Positions 42,957 to 52,900 of a stretch of 64,000 nucleotides of DNA are shown here, piece after piece (the stretch's first letter is position 1; each line of letters begins with the position of its first letter). The stretch is from Ruegeria atlantica (GTDB taxonomy: Bacteria > Pseudomonadota > Alphaproteobacteria > Rhodobacterales > Rhodobacteraceae). The notes below the pieces were generated by a model that was not told the origin of the DNA, searched no databases, and worked only from the letters and a program-made list of their open reading frames with translations. Location: positions 558,001 through 622,000 of the forward strand of contig NZ_WQFE01000001.1 in NCBI RefSeq assembly GCF_013033965.1, in the 5' to 3' direction. The position numbers and the translations under genes were made by a program.

Positions 42957-44086
42957 GATAAGGTCCCGTTCGCACCCCGCGATCGGGTGTGCAACAATGG
43001 CCGCCCGGCAATCAACAGGAATACACATGAAATCAGGACGCCGATAACCGCAGGCATATAAAGCAAAATCCACAGATTCGGATCATCAATCACGACCGGC
43101 GACACAAAGCCCCGGACGCCCTCCAGCAGGACCAAAATCGTGAAAGCTCCGAAAATCTGCGGCCATAGCCCAAAGCGCGAAAAGCTGCCCAGCATCAAGG
43201 TCGAAAACCCAGCCATCGCCACCGCAACACAAATGGCAATCCACGAGAAGCGCTGATGCAGCTCTTCGATCAACTCCCCTTCCGAGAAATGTTCGGTTGC
43301 CAGAATGTCACTCCGACCCTGGATCAACTCGATCGTCGGGATCGCCTCAAGTGTCCTCATGGCACTGGTATCGGAGCTTGTCAGTTCCGAGATGTCATAG
43401 GAAGCATCCGCAAAAAGCGTCGACGACAAAGTCCGTCCTTGCGGATCCAGGCGCAGTGCGATTCCGTCGACCATCACCAGATGAATGCCGGTGCCATTGT
43501 TGACCAAATAAGCCGTCTTGCTGGAATAGCTAACCGGGTCCTGTTCATTCCGACGATCCGAGACAAAAACCTCTGACAGGGTCCCGTCTAGATCAATTTC
43601 CCCGATATAGACCGTAACACCTTGAGCGGGATGCAGAAACTCACCCTCATTCAAAAGCTGGGCGGTGACATCCCCCGCAACTTCGGCCTGACGCTGCTCT
43701 AACTGCTCAACTGACGCGGGCCGCAGAAAGACACTGATCGCGGCCATCATCAGGCCGGTCATAACACCGAATACAAACACCGCGCGCGACAGCCTCCAGG
43801 GGCTGGTCCCAGTGGCCAGCATCACCGTCATCTCGCTTTCGCGGCTCAGGCGATTGGTGGCATAGACGGCGGCGGCAAACACTGCCATTGGCATCACGGT
43901 CCGTATCAGGGTCGGCAACGTCAATGCCGTGAACTCCAGGAACACCATCGCAGGCTGGCCGCCGCTGATCACGCGATCAAACAGGCTGACAGAACGGGTA
44001 ATCCAGAAGACACCAACCAGAACCAAGGTGAAAAAGCCGAAGAGAATCAGCAACTGCCGCAGGAAGTAACCATCAAATCGCGACAT
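42947..44086 (-). CDS. lptF: LPS export ABC transporter permease LptF
   Basis: 379 residues of the YjgP/YjgQ family. It begins MSRFDGYFLRQLLILFGFF, has three N-terminal membrane helices (about 10-30, 45-70, 95-120), a periplasmic beta-jellyroll domain (about 125-265) and three C-terminal helices (about 275-360). With LptG and LptB it extracts lipopolysaccharide from the inner membrane. AGAGGG precedes the ATG. Unusually, lptG is not adjacent: the next gene is a convergent LysR. Confidence 0.85.
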   Translation of the reverse strand: MSRFDGYFLRQLLILFGFFTLVLVGVFWITRSVSLFDRVISGGQPAMVFLEFTALTLPTLIRTVMPMAVFAAAVYATNRLSRESEMTVMLATGTSPWRLSRAVFVFGVMTGLMMAAISVFLRPASVEQLEQRQAEVAGDVTAQLLNEGEFLHPAQGVTVYIGEIDLDGTLSEVFVSDRRNEQDPVSYSSKTAYLVNNGTGIHLVMVDGIALRLDPQGRTLSSTLFADASYDISELTSSDTSAMRTLEAIPTIELIQGRSDILATEHFSEGELIEELHQRFSWIAICVAVAMAGFSTLMLGSFSRFGLWPQIFGAFTILVLLEGVRGFVSPVVIDDPNLWILLYMPAVIGVLISCVFLLIAGRPLLHTRSRGANGTLSQA

Positions 44087-44279
44087 GAACCCTCTTCCGC
44101 CTGTCTGTTGTGGGCAGGACCATATGCCATTCCAAAGGTCTAGGGAACCGGGATTGATCGAATTGCGGGCACCCGTTCCAGCGCATGACTAAACTAACAT
44201 TAACCTCCACGAAACCCGAGGTTCAACACTGCCACCAATCTGATCGACAGGCACAGTCAGTCATACAGAGGTGGAGGAT

Positions 44280-44492
44280 ATGATCGCACTAGCAGACGTC
44301 ATCATCGGAAACGGTGTCTTTTCGAACCTATTTGCGTCCGCGGAAGAAAAAAGATCCAAACGGGTAGAAAACGCCAACTTTAATCGTAATCGGTGCGAAA
44401 CCAATAGGATGTTGGAAAAGGAAGTAAAGCATCTGGACCTTCGCAAGCATGATAGGCAAGAGATCATCTACCGGCACTGCTTCACCGGGTAA
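44280..44492 (+). CDS. small hypothetical protein, 70 aa
   Basis: A 70-residue frame starting MIALADVIIGNGVFSNLFA, with a hydrophobic start and a highly charged second half (KRVENANFNRNRCETNRM). AGAGGT lies seven bases before the ATG, and a GGAGG overlaps closer in. I do not recognise it. It sits between lptF and an integrase remnant in a lower-GC stretch and may belong to a decayed mobile element or be spurious. Confidence 0.35.
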   Translation: MIALADVIIGNGVFSNLFASAEEKRSKRVENANFNRNRCETNRMLEKEVKHLDLRKHDRQEIIYRHCFTG

Positions 44493-44742
44493 CAAGCGGG
44501 CACAATCAGAACTTGGCGTTCAGCAGCGCCTGGTCTGTCCAGTGCGAGTTAGTGAGCAATGTGTGGGGCGCTCTAGCGACCACTCGGGCGAAAATCGGGT
44601 AAAATGCGAAAATTGACCAAGTTCAATTCACCTACACCGAGCTGAATGGGGGTCAGCACGATTTCTTTAACTCGCGTTGATAGTTTGATTGAAGAAATTT
44701 CCGCCAACAACGTTGTCCGCTCGAGGAGAACACAATAGACGA

Positions 44743-45012
44743 ACCAGCCACGGGTTCAACGCCAGTTGGCGCAAGGCAGTGGCAAAGGCAGAGGTCACCG
44801 GCCTGACCTTTCACGATCTGCACGATACTGCGGTAACCATATTGGCCATCGCCGGATGCTCCGAAATTGAGATTGCTACAATTATCGGCCATAGCCTGAA
44901 CGACGTTGGCGCGATTTAGGACGCCCACTAATTCAGCCGTGATGCGGAACTGGCAGAATCGGGAATTCGCAAGCTAGAACGGCACGAAATGGGAACAAAA
45001 ACTCCCAACTAA
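44743..45012 (+). pseudogene. tyrosine recombinase/integrase, C-terminal remnant
   Basis: The translation TSHGFNASWRKAVAKAEVTG, LTFHDLHDTAVTILAIAG, IATIIGHSLND clearly derives from a phage-type integrase C-terminus, and continues in the same frame past TAG (44917-44919) and TAA (44929-44931) to FSRDAELAESGIRKLERHE and a final stop at 45010-45012. Key residues are lost: the HxxR arginine is His (HDLH), and the catalytic tyrosine position after DAH is the TAA stop. The N-terminal half is absent. It ends 57 bases from the 3' end of tRNA-Trp, a typical integration site. Confidence 0.85.
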
Positions 45013-45069
45013 GCCCCCAACTGGTCTAACTTAGTCTAAGCGAAAGCAGTGTAAGTGATTGATTTTAAA

Positions 45070-45145
45070 TGGCAGGGGCAGCAGGGTTCGAACCCGCGAC
45101 CTACGGTTTTGGAGACCGTCGCTCTACCAACTGAGCTATACCCCT
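45070..45145 (-). tRNA. tRNA-Trp (CCA anticodon)
   Basis: 76 bases read on the minus strand with an encoded CCA at 45072-45070. The acceptor stem AGGGGTA pairs with TGCCCCT; the anticodon stem ACGGT/ACCGT encloses CTCCAAA, anticodon CCA. The T-arm is CGCGGGTTCGAACCCTG-like, a perfect fit. A TTGAGT (45185-45180) upstream may be its -35. The integrase remnant abuts its 3' side. Confidence 0.96.
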
Positions 45146-45287
45146 AAGGTGGGCATCAGATATGCCAGCCACGCAGCGGACTCAAGAGGCTTTTTCAGAT
45201 TCCGCGCGACTAATACGCAGCACAAACAAGTTGCGCACTGCGATGAGTTCTATAAGACACGGATTGGCCAGCAGAAGGACACCATCC

Positions 45288-45992
45288 GTGAGCATCCGCA
45301 AAAAGATAGCCGACAGCGACACTACCCTGAATTGGGTTGCGCGCCGCATCGCCAGCTATATCCGGATGGTTCATCGCAACACGCAATGGCAGCGTATCGG
45401 CTATGAGGAATTGGACCAGCTGGCCGAGCGGGGTGAGCCGGTCATCGTGGTGCTTTGGCATCAGCGGTTGGCGCAGTCGCCCTATTTCTTTCCTCTGGAC
45501 AAGGGGCGGATCTGCTCGATTACCTCTTCGGCGCGGGCGGGCAGTATGGTGGGGCGCGTTCAGCAATTGTTCGGCATGGATACGATCGCCATGTCCAGCC
45601 ATAAACGGCACGTCGCCCTGTCGCGCGAGGTTCTGGGCAAGATGAAACAGGGGATCTCAATCGGAATTGCGGCTGACGGGCCGCGCGGACCGGAACGGAT
45701 CTCGTCGACAGTGCCACTGATCTGGGCGCGGACCTCTGGCAAGCGTGTGTTCGGGATCACATTTTCCGCGAAACATGGCCGCGAAGCAGGCACATGGGAT
45801 CGTCTGTTGATGCCGCGCCCCTGGCGCAACGAAGGCGTGTTCCTGTGTCGGGAATGGACCGATCCCGTTCCGCGCAAGGCAACGGATGAGCAGATCGAAG
45901 CGCTGCGCCAAAGCCTGGAGAACCACATGAATGACCTCACAGCCGAAGCCGATCGTATGGTCGGTCGTGAACCGTGGTCGCCTGAGAGCTAA
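45288..45992 (+). CDS. lysophospholipid acyltransferase family protein (DUF374)
   Basis: 234 residues from a GTG preceded by AGAAGGA. DUF374 features are WHQRLAQSPYF (the H-containing acyl site), SSARAGSMVGRV and ADGPRGP (substrate loop). The family is related to LpxL/PlsC acyltransferases and acts at the inner membrane face in lipid or lipid A-type acylation. A longer frame starts upstream at 45162 but lacks a ribosome site and lies close to the tRNA. The stop overlaps the convergent MoaD-like gene by 4 bases. Confidence 0.82.
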   Translation: MSIRKKIADSDTTLNWVARRIASYIRMVHRNTQWQRIGYEELDQLAERGEPVIVVLWHQRLAQSPYFFPLDKGRICSITSSARAGSMVGRVQQLFGMDTIAMSSHKRHVALSREVLGKMKQGISIGIAADGPRGPERISSTVPLIWARTSGKRVFGITFSAKHGREAGTWDRLLMPRPWRNEGVFLCREWTDPVPRKATDEQIEALRQSLENHMNDLTAEADRMVGREPWSPES

Positions 45993-46234
45993 CCGCCCCT
46001 CAACCGCTGCATCAAATAGACTTCGCTGCCCTTAGGGATCGGCTCGGTCAGCCCTGTGGCGATGACACGACCATCAATTGCAATTGACACACCGGCATCT
46101 ATCGGACCTTGAAGTTGTGGGTGCGCGCGCACCAAAGCGCGCAGCAAGTCACCGGTGGTCTTGGCTTCCACCTCGACCACCTGCTGGCCCCCGGTCAAAG
46201 ACCGGAGGCCGGACCAGAGGTGAACCTCAACCAT
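45989..46234 (-). CDS. MoaD/ThiS-family small sulfur-carrier-like protein
   Basis: 81 residues with a ubiquitin-like beta-grasp pattern and the C-terminal Arg-Gly-Gly (QRLRGG) needed for thiocarboxylation in MoaD. It overlaps the end of the molybdenum hydroxylase gene by 8 bases, so it is translated with it. It may supply sulfur to the molybdenum cofactor or its sulfido ligand for this enzyme. No MoaE is adjacent, so a dedicated accessory role is more likely than housekeeping molybdopterin synthesis. Confidence 0.8.
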   Translation of the reverse strand: MVEVHLWSGLRSLTGGQQVVEVEAKTTGDLLRALVRAHPQLQGPIDAGVSIAIDGRVIATGLTEPIPKGSEVYLMQRLRGG

Positions 46235-48482
46235 TTTCCTTCAGCGCCGCCAGAATGCGTGGCGGTGACATTGGCAGCTGACGCATGCGCACGCCAGCCG
46301 CATGTGACACGGCGTTGGCGATGGCAGCCAAAGGCGGCACGATGCCAGTTTCGCCAACGCCCCGCACACCAAACGGGTGGCCGGGGTTGGGCACTTCAAC
46401 AATTACCGTGTCGATCATCGGCAGGTCGCTGGCGACAGGAATACGGTAGTCGAGGAAGATCGAATTCTGCAGGCGACCATCCTCCCCATAGATATACTCC
46501 TCATTCAGCGCCCATCCGATGCCCTGCGCGGCACCGCCCTGATACTGGCCTTCCACATAGGTCGGGTGAATCGCCTTCCCTGCGTCCTGAATGACCGTGT
46601 AGCGGGTGATCGAGGTTTTGCCGGTCTCCGGATCAACCTCAGCATCGACGATATGGGTACCAAAGGACACGCCTGCCCCTTCGGGCGTTGCCTCGAAGTG
46701 GCCCGAGATCGGTCCGCCCGTCGAGCCCATGTGGGCTGTGATATCGGCCAACGGGCGCGGATCGAAATCACCGGCATTGGGGCCCGAGGGCACCGCGCAG
46801 CCGTTTTCCCATTTGACCGCGTCGGTCGGGATTCCCCAGCTGGCCGCCGCGCGTTCGCACAGTTTTTCGACCGCGTGTTTGGCTGCTTTGATGGTGGCCA
46901 GACCGGAGGCGTAGGTTACGCGCGAGCCGTGGCTGACATCGTTGTACCCCAACGTGGCCGTGTCGGCGATGGTGACACGGATGTTCTCGTACGGGATGCC
47001 CAGCACTTCGGCTGCCATCAGCGCCATCGATGCGCGCGAGCCGCCGATATCGGGTGTGCCGACCATCAACTGTGCTGAGCCGTCCTCGGACAAGGCCAGA
47101 GATACGCTCGTTTCACCGCCATGGTTGAACCAGAATCCGCAGGAGATTCCGCGTCCCTGCCCGGGCTTCAGCGGCGCCGAATAGTGCGGGTGCGCCTTGG
47201 CGGCCTCCAACGTTTCCACCAGACCGATCCGTTCATACCGTGGGCCATAGCTGGCCTTGGTGCCTTCGTGCGCGGCGTTTTTCAGACGTACATCGACCGG
47301 GTCGAGACCCAGCTTCTTGCACAGCTCGTCAATCACCGACTCGACCGCAAATGCTCCCATCGGTGCACCCGGCGCGCGATATGCAGCCTGTTTCGGGCGG
47401 TTGGCCATAACATCATAGCCGACCTGTTTGACGTTGGTCAGATTGTAGGGCGCAAAGGCGCACATGGCTGTCATGTCGCCGGGGGCACCGGGGAATGCAC
47501 CACCCTGCAGGCGGAACACACCTTGCGCCGCTGAAATGGTGCCGTCCTTCTTCATCCCGATTTTGATGTCCATCGAGGCCGACGAAGTGGGGCCGGTTGC
47601 CCGGAACACCTCGGACCGGGTCATCACCAGTTTAACCGGACGGTTGGCCTTGCGGCTGAGTGCCAGTGCGACGGGTTCAATGAAGACAGTGGTTTTGCCA
47701 CCAAATCCGCCGCCGATTTCCGAGGCCGTTACACGCAGCTGCGAGGTTTCGATGCCCAGCAGCGCCGCACAGGTCTTCTGAGCGATCCAGTGACCTTGCG
47801 TGGTACACCACAGCTCACCCTTGCCGTCATTGCCCAGCATCCCCAAACAGGCATGGGGTTCGATATAACCCTGATGGGTCGCCTCAGTGACAAAGCTGTC
47901 TTCGATGACCAGATCAGCCTCGGCAAAGCCAGCTTCGACATCGCCGTGCCCGCTTTCGTGGTAACGCACGACGTTCGGGTGCATCCCTTCCGGAACCGAA
48001 TAATCCGCAGCGCCTTCGCGAATGACCGGAGCATCCGGGGCCATCGCCTTATCCACATCGGTGACGTGGGGCAGCACTTCGTATTCGACCTCGATCAGCT
48101 TGAGCGCATCGCGCGCTGCGAGGGCAGATGTGGCAGCAACAGCCGCAACGGCGTGACCGTCGTACAAAGCCTTTTCGCCCGCCATGACGTTTTCGAGAAC
48201 GTTCCAGAACTCGCCCTCAAGCCCGGGCTTGAACGGAACGTCTGCAAAATCCGCGCGGGTCACGACGGCTTTGACTTCCTTATGCGCCTCGGCTTTCGAC
48301 GTGTCGATTTTCACGATCCGCGCATGGGCGTGAGGCGAGCGCAGGATCGCGCCGTGCAACATACCGGGTGCCGACATATCGGCCCCGAATTTGGCGCGGC
48401 CCGTAACCTTGTCCAACCCATCGGGACGGTTCGGTCGCGTGCCAACAAAAGTGAATTCAGATTTGCGATCGTCGAGTGCCAT
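46227..48482 (-). CDS. molybdenum hydroxylase, large (molybdopterin) subunit
   Basis: 751 residues of the xanthine dehydrogenase family. Visible are the cofactor loop GGGFGGKTTVFIEP, the segment QAAYRAPGAPMG and the essential base Glu711 in RGVGETGIVPP. The AYRxxxR motif of CO dehydrogenase is not present, so it is not CoxL. It would hydroxylate a heteroaromatic ring or aldehyde using water. It is the third of four genes (FAD, FeS, Mo, MoaD-like) that overlap by 1-8 bases. The substrate is unknown; the upstream dehalogenase hints at a halogenated aromatic. Confidence 0.88.
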   Translation of the reverse strand: MALDDRKSEFTFVGTRPNRPDGLDKVTGRAKFGADMSAPGMLHGAILRSPHAHARIVKIDTSKAEAHKEVKAVVTRADFADVPFKPGLEGEFWNVLENVMAGEKALYDGHAVAAVAATSALAARDALKLIEVEYEVLPHVTDVDKAMAPDAPVIREGAADYSVPEGMHPNVVRYHESGHGDVEAGFAEADLVIEDSFVTEATHQGYIEPHACLGMLGNDGKGELWCTTQGHWIAQKTCAALLGIETSQLRVTASEIGGGFGGKTTVFIEPVALALSRKANRPVKLVMTRSEVFRATGPTSSASMDIKIGMKKDGTISAAQGVFRLQGGAFPGAPGDMTAMCAFAPYNLTNVKQVGYDVMANRPKQAAYRAPGAPMGAFAVESVIDELCKKLGLDPVDVRLKNAAHEGTKASYGPRYERIGLVETLEAAKAHPHYSAPLKPGQGRGISCGFWFNHGGETSVSLALSEDGSAQLMVGTPDIGGSRASMALMAAEVLGIPYENIRVTIADTATLGYNDVSHGSRVTYASGLATIKAAKHAVEKLCERAAASWGIPTDAVKWENGCAVPSGPNAGDFDPRPLADITAHMGSTGGPISGHFEATPEGAGVSFGTHIVDAEVDPETGKTSITRYTVIQDAGKAIHPTYVEGQYQGGAAQGIGWALNEEYIYGEDGRLQNSIFLDYRIPVASDLPMIDTVIVEVPNPGHPFGVRGVGETGIVPPLAAIANAVSHAAGVRMRQLPMSPPRILAALKENG

Positions 48483-48961
48483 TACGAAGCCTCCCGCAGT
48501 TCTTCGGCCGTTTCCATGACGGCGCGAATGATCTTGTCATAACCGGTGCAGCGGCAGAGGTTGCCCGCCAGCCAATACCGGGCTTCCTCTTCGGTCGGGT
48601 TAGGGTTCTTTTCCAGCAGCGACTTGGCCGCGACCAGAATGCCCGGAGTGCAGATGCCGCACTGCAGTGCTGCATGTTCAATGAACTTCTTCTGCAGCGG
48701 GTGCAGAACGTCGCCATCTGCGATGCCCTCGACAGTTTCGATCTGCTTGCCCTCGGCCTCAACGCCGAGCATCAGGCAGGAACAGACCAGACGGCCGTCA
48801 ACCGAGACTGAACAGGCGCCGCAGTCACCAGTACCACATCCCTCTTTCGCGCCGGTCAAGTTCAGCTTGTCGCGCAAACAGTCCAGCAGGGTCTCCCGCG
48901 GATCGCACAGGTATTCGACAGTGTCGCCATTTACAGTGGTAGATACGTGGAACTTGCTCAT
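48482..48961 (-). CDS. molybdenum hydroxylase, [2Fe-2S] subunit
   Basis: 159 residues with both clusters: plant-type ferredoxin Cys42, Cys47, Cys50, Cys62 and the helical-domain Cys101, Cys104, Cys136, Cys138 (QCGICTPG, LCRCTGY). It relays electrons from the molybdenum centre to FAD. It overlaps the FAD subunit by 4 bases (ATGA) and the large subunit by one base, the standard order for this enzyme class. Confidence 0.93.
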   Translation of the reverse strand: MSKFHVSTTVNGDTVEYLCDPRETLLDCLRDKLNLTGAKEGCGTGDCGACSVSVDGRLVCSCLMLGVEAEGKQIETVEGIADGDVLHPLQKKFIEHAALQCGICTPGILVAAKSLLEKNPNPTEEEARYWLAGNLCRCTGYDKIIRAVMETAEELREAS

Positions 48962-49824
48962 GCTTGTTCTCCCTTCGCACGGGCATAGGCGATTTTCGCG
49001 GCACGCTTGGCCAGAACGCCTGCGACCTCGGTGCGGAATGCGATTGTGCCGCGTTTGTCGTCGATCGGGTTGCAGGCGGCGGATGCCGCAGCAGCCAGCG
49101 CATCCAGCGCGGCATCATCCAGCGTACTGCCGATTATGGCTTTAGCGCAGTCTTCGACCAGCAGCACGGTCGGGGCAACAGCACCCAATGAAACGCGAGC
49201 CTCGGTGACAGTATCGCCGTCCAGACGAAGGTTTACACCAACGCCGACAACGGCAATGTCCATTTCGGTGCGCGGAATAAACCGCAAATAGGCGTCTCCA
49301 CCATTCTCGCCACGGGCGGGAATGTGGACGGCCGAGATCAGTTCACCTTTGGCCAACGATGTCTTGCCGGGACCGGTCGGGATATCTTCGACTGCAACCT
49401 CTCGGTCACCCTCCGGTCCAGTCACTGTAACGCTCACACCTGCAGCTACCATGGCGGGCACGGAATCCGCAGCAGGCGATCCGTTGCACAGGTTGCCAGT
49501 CAAGGTCGCGCGCCCCTGCACCTGAGTCGAACCGATCAGGTCCATCGCCTCGACCACGCCGGGCCAGTCCCGGCCCAGTTCAGCATGCTCGCTCATTTCC
49601 GCTCCGGTAGCAGCAACACCCAGCGTCCAGCTGCCATCGGCATTGCTGTTGATATCACTGACGCCATCAATCTTTTTGAGGTCGATCAGCGTGTCGGGCG
49701 TCACCAGTTCTGAGCGCAGCTGCACCAGAACATCGGTGCCGCCTGCCAGAAACCGTGTGATGCCCGTCGCGTTCGCGGCCAGAGCCGACGCCTCGGCAAA
49801 GCTGGCGGGGCTGTGATAATCCAT
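48958..49824 (-). CDS. molybdenum hydroxylase, FAD-binding subunit
   Basis: 288 residues from the ATG at 49824 (MDYHSPASFAEASALA), preferred over one 11 codons upstream because CGAGG lies just before it. FAD-binding motifs LAGGTDVLVQLRS and TLTGNLCNGSPAADS are characteristic of CoxM/XdhB-type subunits. There is no extra [4Fe-4S] loop of the kind in 4-hydroxybenzoyl-CoA reductase. It passes electrons to an external acceptor. Confidence 0.92.
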   Translation of the reverse strand: MDYHSPASFAEASALAANATGITRFLAGGTDVLVQLRSELVTPDTLIDLKKIDGVSDINSNADGSWTLGVAATGAEMSEHAELGRDWPGVVEAMDLIGSTQVQGRATLTGNLCNGSPAADSVPAMVAAGVSVTVTGPEGDREVAVEDIPTGPGKTSLAKGELISAVHIPARGENGGDAYLRFIPRTEMDIAVVGVGVNLRLDGDTVTEARVSLGAVAPTVLLVEDCAKAIIGSTLDDAALDALAAAASAACNPIDDKRGTIAFRTEVAGVLAKRAAKIAYARAKGEQA

Positions 49825-49930
49825 GAAAATACCTCGCACCTGTTGATCAGGATTCACTGGGGTTCGCAGGGGACGTTAGTGCAGCAACCCCATGGCGTCC
49901 ATGGCTGGAACGACCAATTTTTTTGATTTT

Positions 49931-49951
49931 CGAGGTCGTTTTCAGACCTCG
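49931..49951. other. short hairpin between dehalogenase and hydroxylase genes
   Basis: CGAGGTC (49931-49937) pairs with GACCTCG (49945-49951) around a 7-base loop, directly after the dehalogenase stop. On the minus strand it is followed by an A-rich rather than T-rich run, so it is not a standard terminator; it may mark transcript processing within one operon. Confidence 0.4.
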
Positions 49952-49953
49952 GA

Positions 49954-52900
49954 TCAGAGGTCGAGTTCGATCACACCGTCAGGTTCAGCCGCGCGGCTTT
50001 GACACAGGATGATCGCATCCTCGCGTTGCTTGTTTGACAGAACAAAATCACGGTGTTCGATATCTCCGGAAACCACACCGCATTTGCAAACCCCGCAAAT
50101 GCCGTCAGAGCACTTTACGTCGACGTGAATCCCCGCCTCGTTCAGAACCTGAGCAGCGTCCTTGTCCTGAGGGACAGCGAGTTCCCTGCCGGACTTTGCC
50201 AGCTTCAGCGTAAAGGGATGGTTTTCGTATTCCGGTTGTTCAGGGACCGAGAAATACTCAAGATGCCGCGCCTCTTCGGGGAAACCCTGTCGCTCAGCCG
50301 CTGCAATGACTCCGTCCATGTACCGATCCGGTCCACAGGTATAAACGTGCCAGCCCGGCTGATAGCCGGACAGGACAGCATCAAGATCAGCGCGCGTGCC
50401 TTCATCCGAGAAATGGAAATGCACGTGATCGGCCCAGGGCGTCGCCGCCAGATCCTCCAGATAACCGGCACCGCCGCGCGTGCTGGCGGAGTAGTGCAAC
50501 GCGAACGGCTTACCCAGCGCATGCAAGCGGTGCGCAAAGGCGATCATCGGGGTGATGCCGATCCCTCCTCCCATCAGGAAAGTCCTGGTTGCGGTTTCAT
50601 CCAGTTCGAAATGGTTGATAGGTTTTGAGATGAAAACTTTGCGCCCTTCGTCGAAGATGCGATGCAGCAGGGCTGAACCGCCCCGTCCTTCATCCTCGCG
50701 CAGGACGCCGATCTGATAGACGGAACTGTCCGAAGGGTCGCCAGACATTGAATACTGGCGCAGGAATTCGGGTGCAACCAGCACGTCCAGATGTGCGCCC
50801 GCTGTCCATCCCGGCAGGGGCGCACCGTCCAGCGGTGAGAATTCATACTTCGTTACATCAGCAGTCATTTTGTCGACTTTGGTCACCGCAACACGCATCA
50901 CCGGCGCGTCTCCGGCAATCTGGTAGCGATGGATAACTGAAATGTCGCCCGCAGTCTTACGGGTCTTGTATTCATCTGCACTGATCAACGCCTCGTAAGC
51001 CGCGATCCCTGCCTCGCGATCCATCGCAAAGGGATAGGGCCACGGATGCGGGGCCAGATAGGCGGGGTAAACGGCCAGAGTCTGATCCTCGTATTTCAGG
51101 TCCAGATCCGTTTGCAGGTCGCGCCGGTTCAGCGGATGTTGCGTCGGGCGATAGGCTCCGTCCGACTGCAATTCGATATCCCACCACCATTTTTTGATGT
51201 CGTTCAGGCCGCCATTGCCCACCGCGTCGTCCAGTTTCGCCAATGCTGGTGCTGCTTGAGGGATGTTCATCGCGGCCCACCGGAACGGGCGTTCCTTGAA
51301 TATCCCTTCGAGGTTCCAAGGGCAGGTTTTCATGCAGCGTCCGCACATTGCGCCGCCGGGCGTGGTCACACGATAGGTTGCACATTTCTGGCTGTCGGAT
51401 TTCCAGATCTCGTAGCCGTTGAACATCAACTTCGGCCCCGCGGTAATCGCCCCTGAGGGGCACTCCCGCGCGCACTTGTTGCAGCTTTCGCAAAAGGTCT
51501 GCAGGCCAAAATCAATCGGTTTGTCATGCTCGATTGGCATATCGGTCGTCACCGCACCGGACTTGAGCCTTGGGCCAAGGTAAGGGTTCAGAATGACCTC
51601 GCCGATTCGGCTGACCTCGCCCAACCCGGACAGCAATAAAAGCGGCGGTTGCAGCACCTCACCGTCCATGACCGTATGCGCCTTGGCCTTGTAACCGAGG
51701 TTGCGGATCTGCTGCGCGATTACACCGCCCAAAAGTGAAAACCGCAGGTAGGCGCGCATAGACTGGGCCACGCTGATCCAATCATCGCCGCTTGCGCCTT
51801 CCATCGTTTCATAACCCTGGTCGATGATCATGCTGATGGCCTGATCATGGGGCGGGTTGATCTCTTCCCCCGTCGCGTCGTGGGAATACCACGCCCATTC
51901 CGGGCAACGGCTTAGACCTACCGCGTCGACCCCAAGGAAGTAGGTCGCTGCCTTGATATTCGCGGCATTTCGGGCAGCATCGGTCGGACATGGACCATCC
52001 GCGCTGTCCCCGTCCTGCAACAACACAAATGCGCCTAATGAGCGGCGTTGCGCGAAACTGGGGGCGGCCTTGCGCACATAGTGCCCCCCCCTGGCTGCAT
52101 CTTGCAGCGGTTTGCCCATATCCCCGAATTGTGCGCGGGCAAACATATCGGCACGTTTGGGAACACGGGCCACATTTTCTTCGTCGATATAGGTCGTCGG
52201 GTCCTCGACGCGCTTAAGCTTCTCGAATGGATGTGCCCCGTCCACGTAGCGTCGTTTGGCGTAAGCATCCCGGTTCAGGGCATTCTTGGCGAACCCCGTT
52301 CCCAGCCACCATGCAGGGCCTTGGGTGCGAAACCACGGTTGCTGCGCCATCGGCAGAAGGGGCCGATCATGTGCAATCTCCATCCCGGTCGAAACGACAG
52401 CCAACCCAAATCGCTTGCCTAGCCACGGCACGACGACGTCGCCATCCTCGATTGTGGCCAAGCCCGCTGCGACCGCCAGTTTACCCAGATCGACCTCGGA
52501 GGACATCGCCGTATGCGCCCGCGCATCGAACCCCAACAACCGGATATAATTGGCAATCACCACTGCATTTTCGGTCGCCAGCAAACAAGCCCGGTGGTCC
52601 TGCGCGTCCATGATCCAATCCGAGCCGGGCTCATCCCGGTTCGGATCACGGTTGTGTTCATAAAGAAAGACGATGGCGTGGCGATGCGTGTCCATCGGCT
52701 TGGGGGCCGCCTCCATACTTTCCTTAAGGTCGGCCATGATGACATCGATGCCCGACGCCAGCGTCTTGGTCTGGCGTGTCTTCAATGCATGGGCCAGACG
52801 GTCAATATCGGGGTTGCGACGTGGCTGGGACAGCACCGCCTCGGCCGGCAAAGGTCCGCACCCCATCATTGACGCGTCGTTGAAATAACCAAAAGCCTTC

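Noticed and set aside
46227..48482. Large molybdenum subunit as aerobic CO dehydrogenase CoxL
   Set aside because: The CoxL active-site loop (AYRCSFR) is replaced by AYRAPGAP.
49931..49951. Hairpin after the dehalogenase as an intrinsic terminator
   Set aside because: The stem is short and followed by A rather than T on the transcribed strand; listed only as a hairpin.
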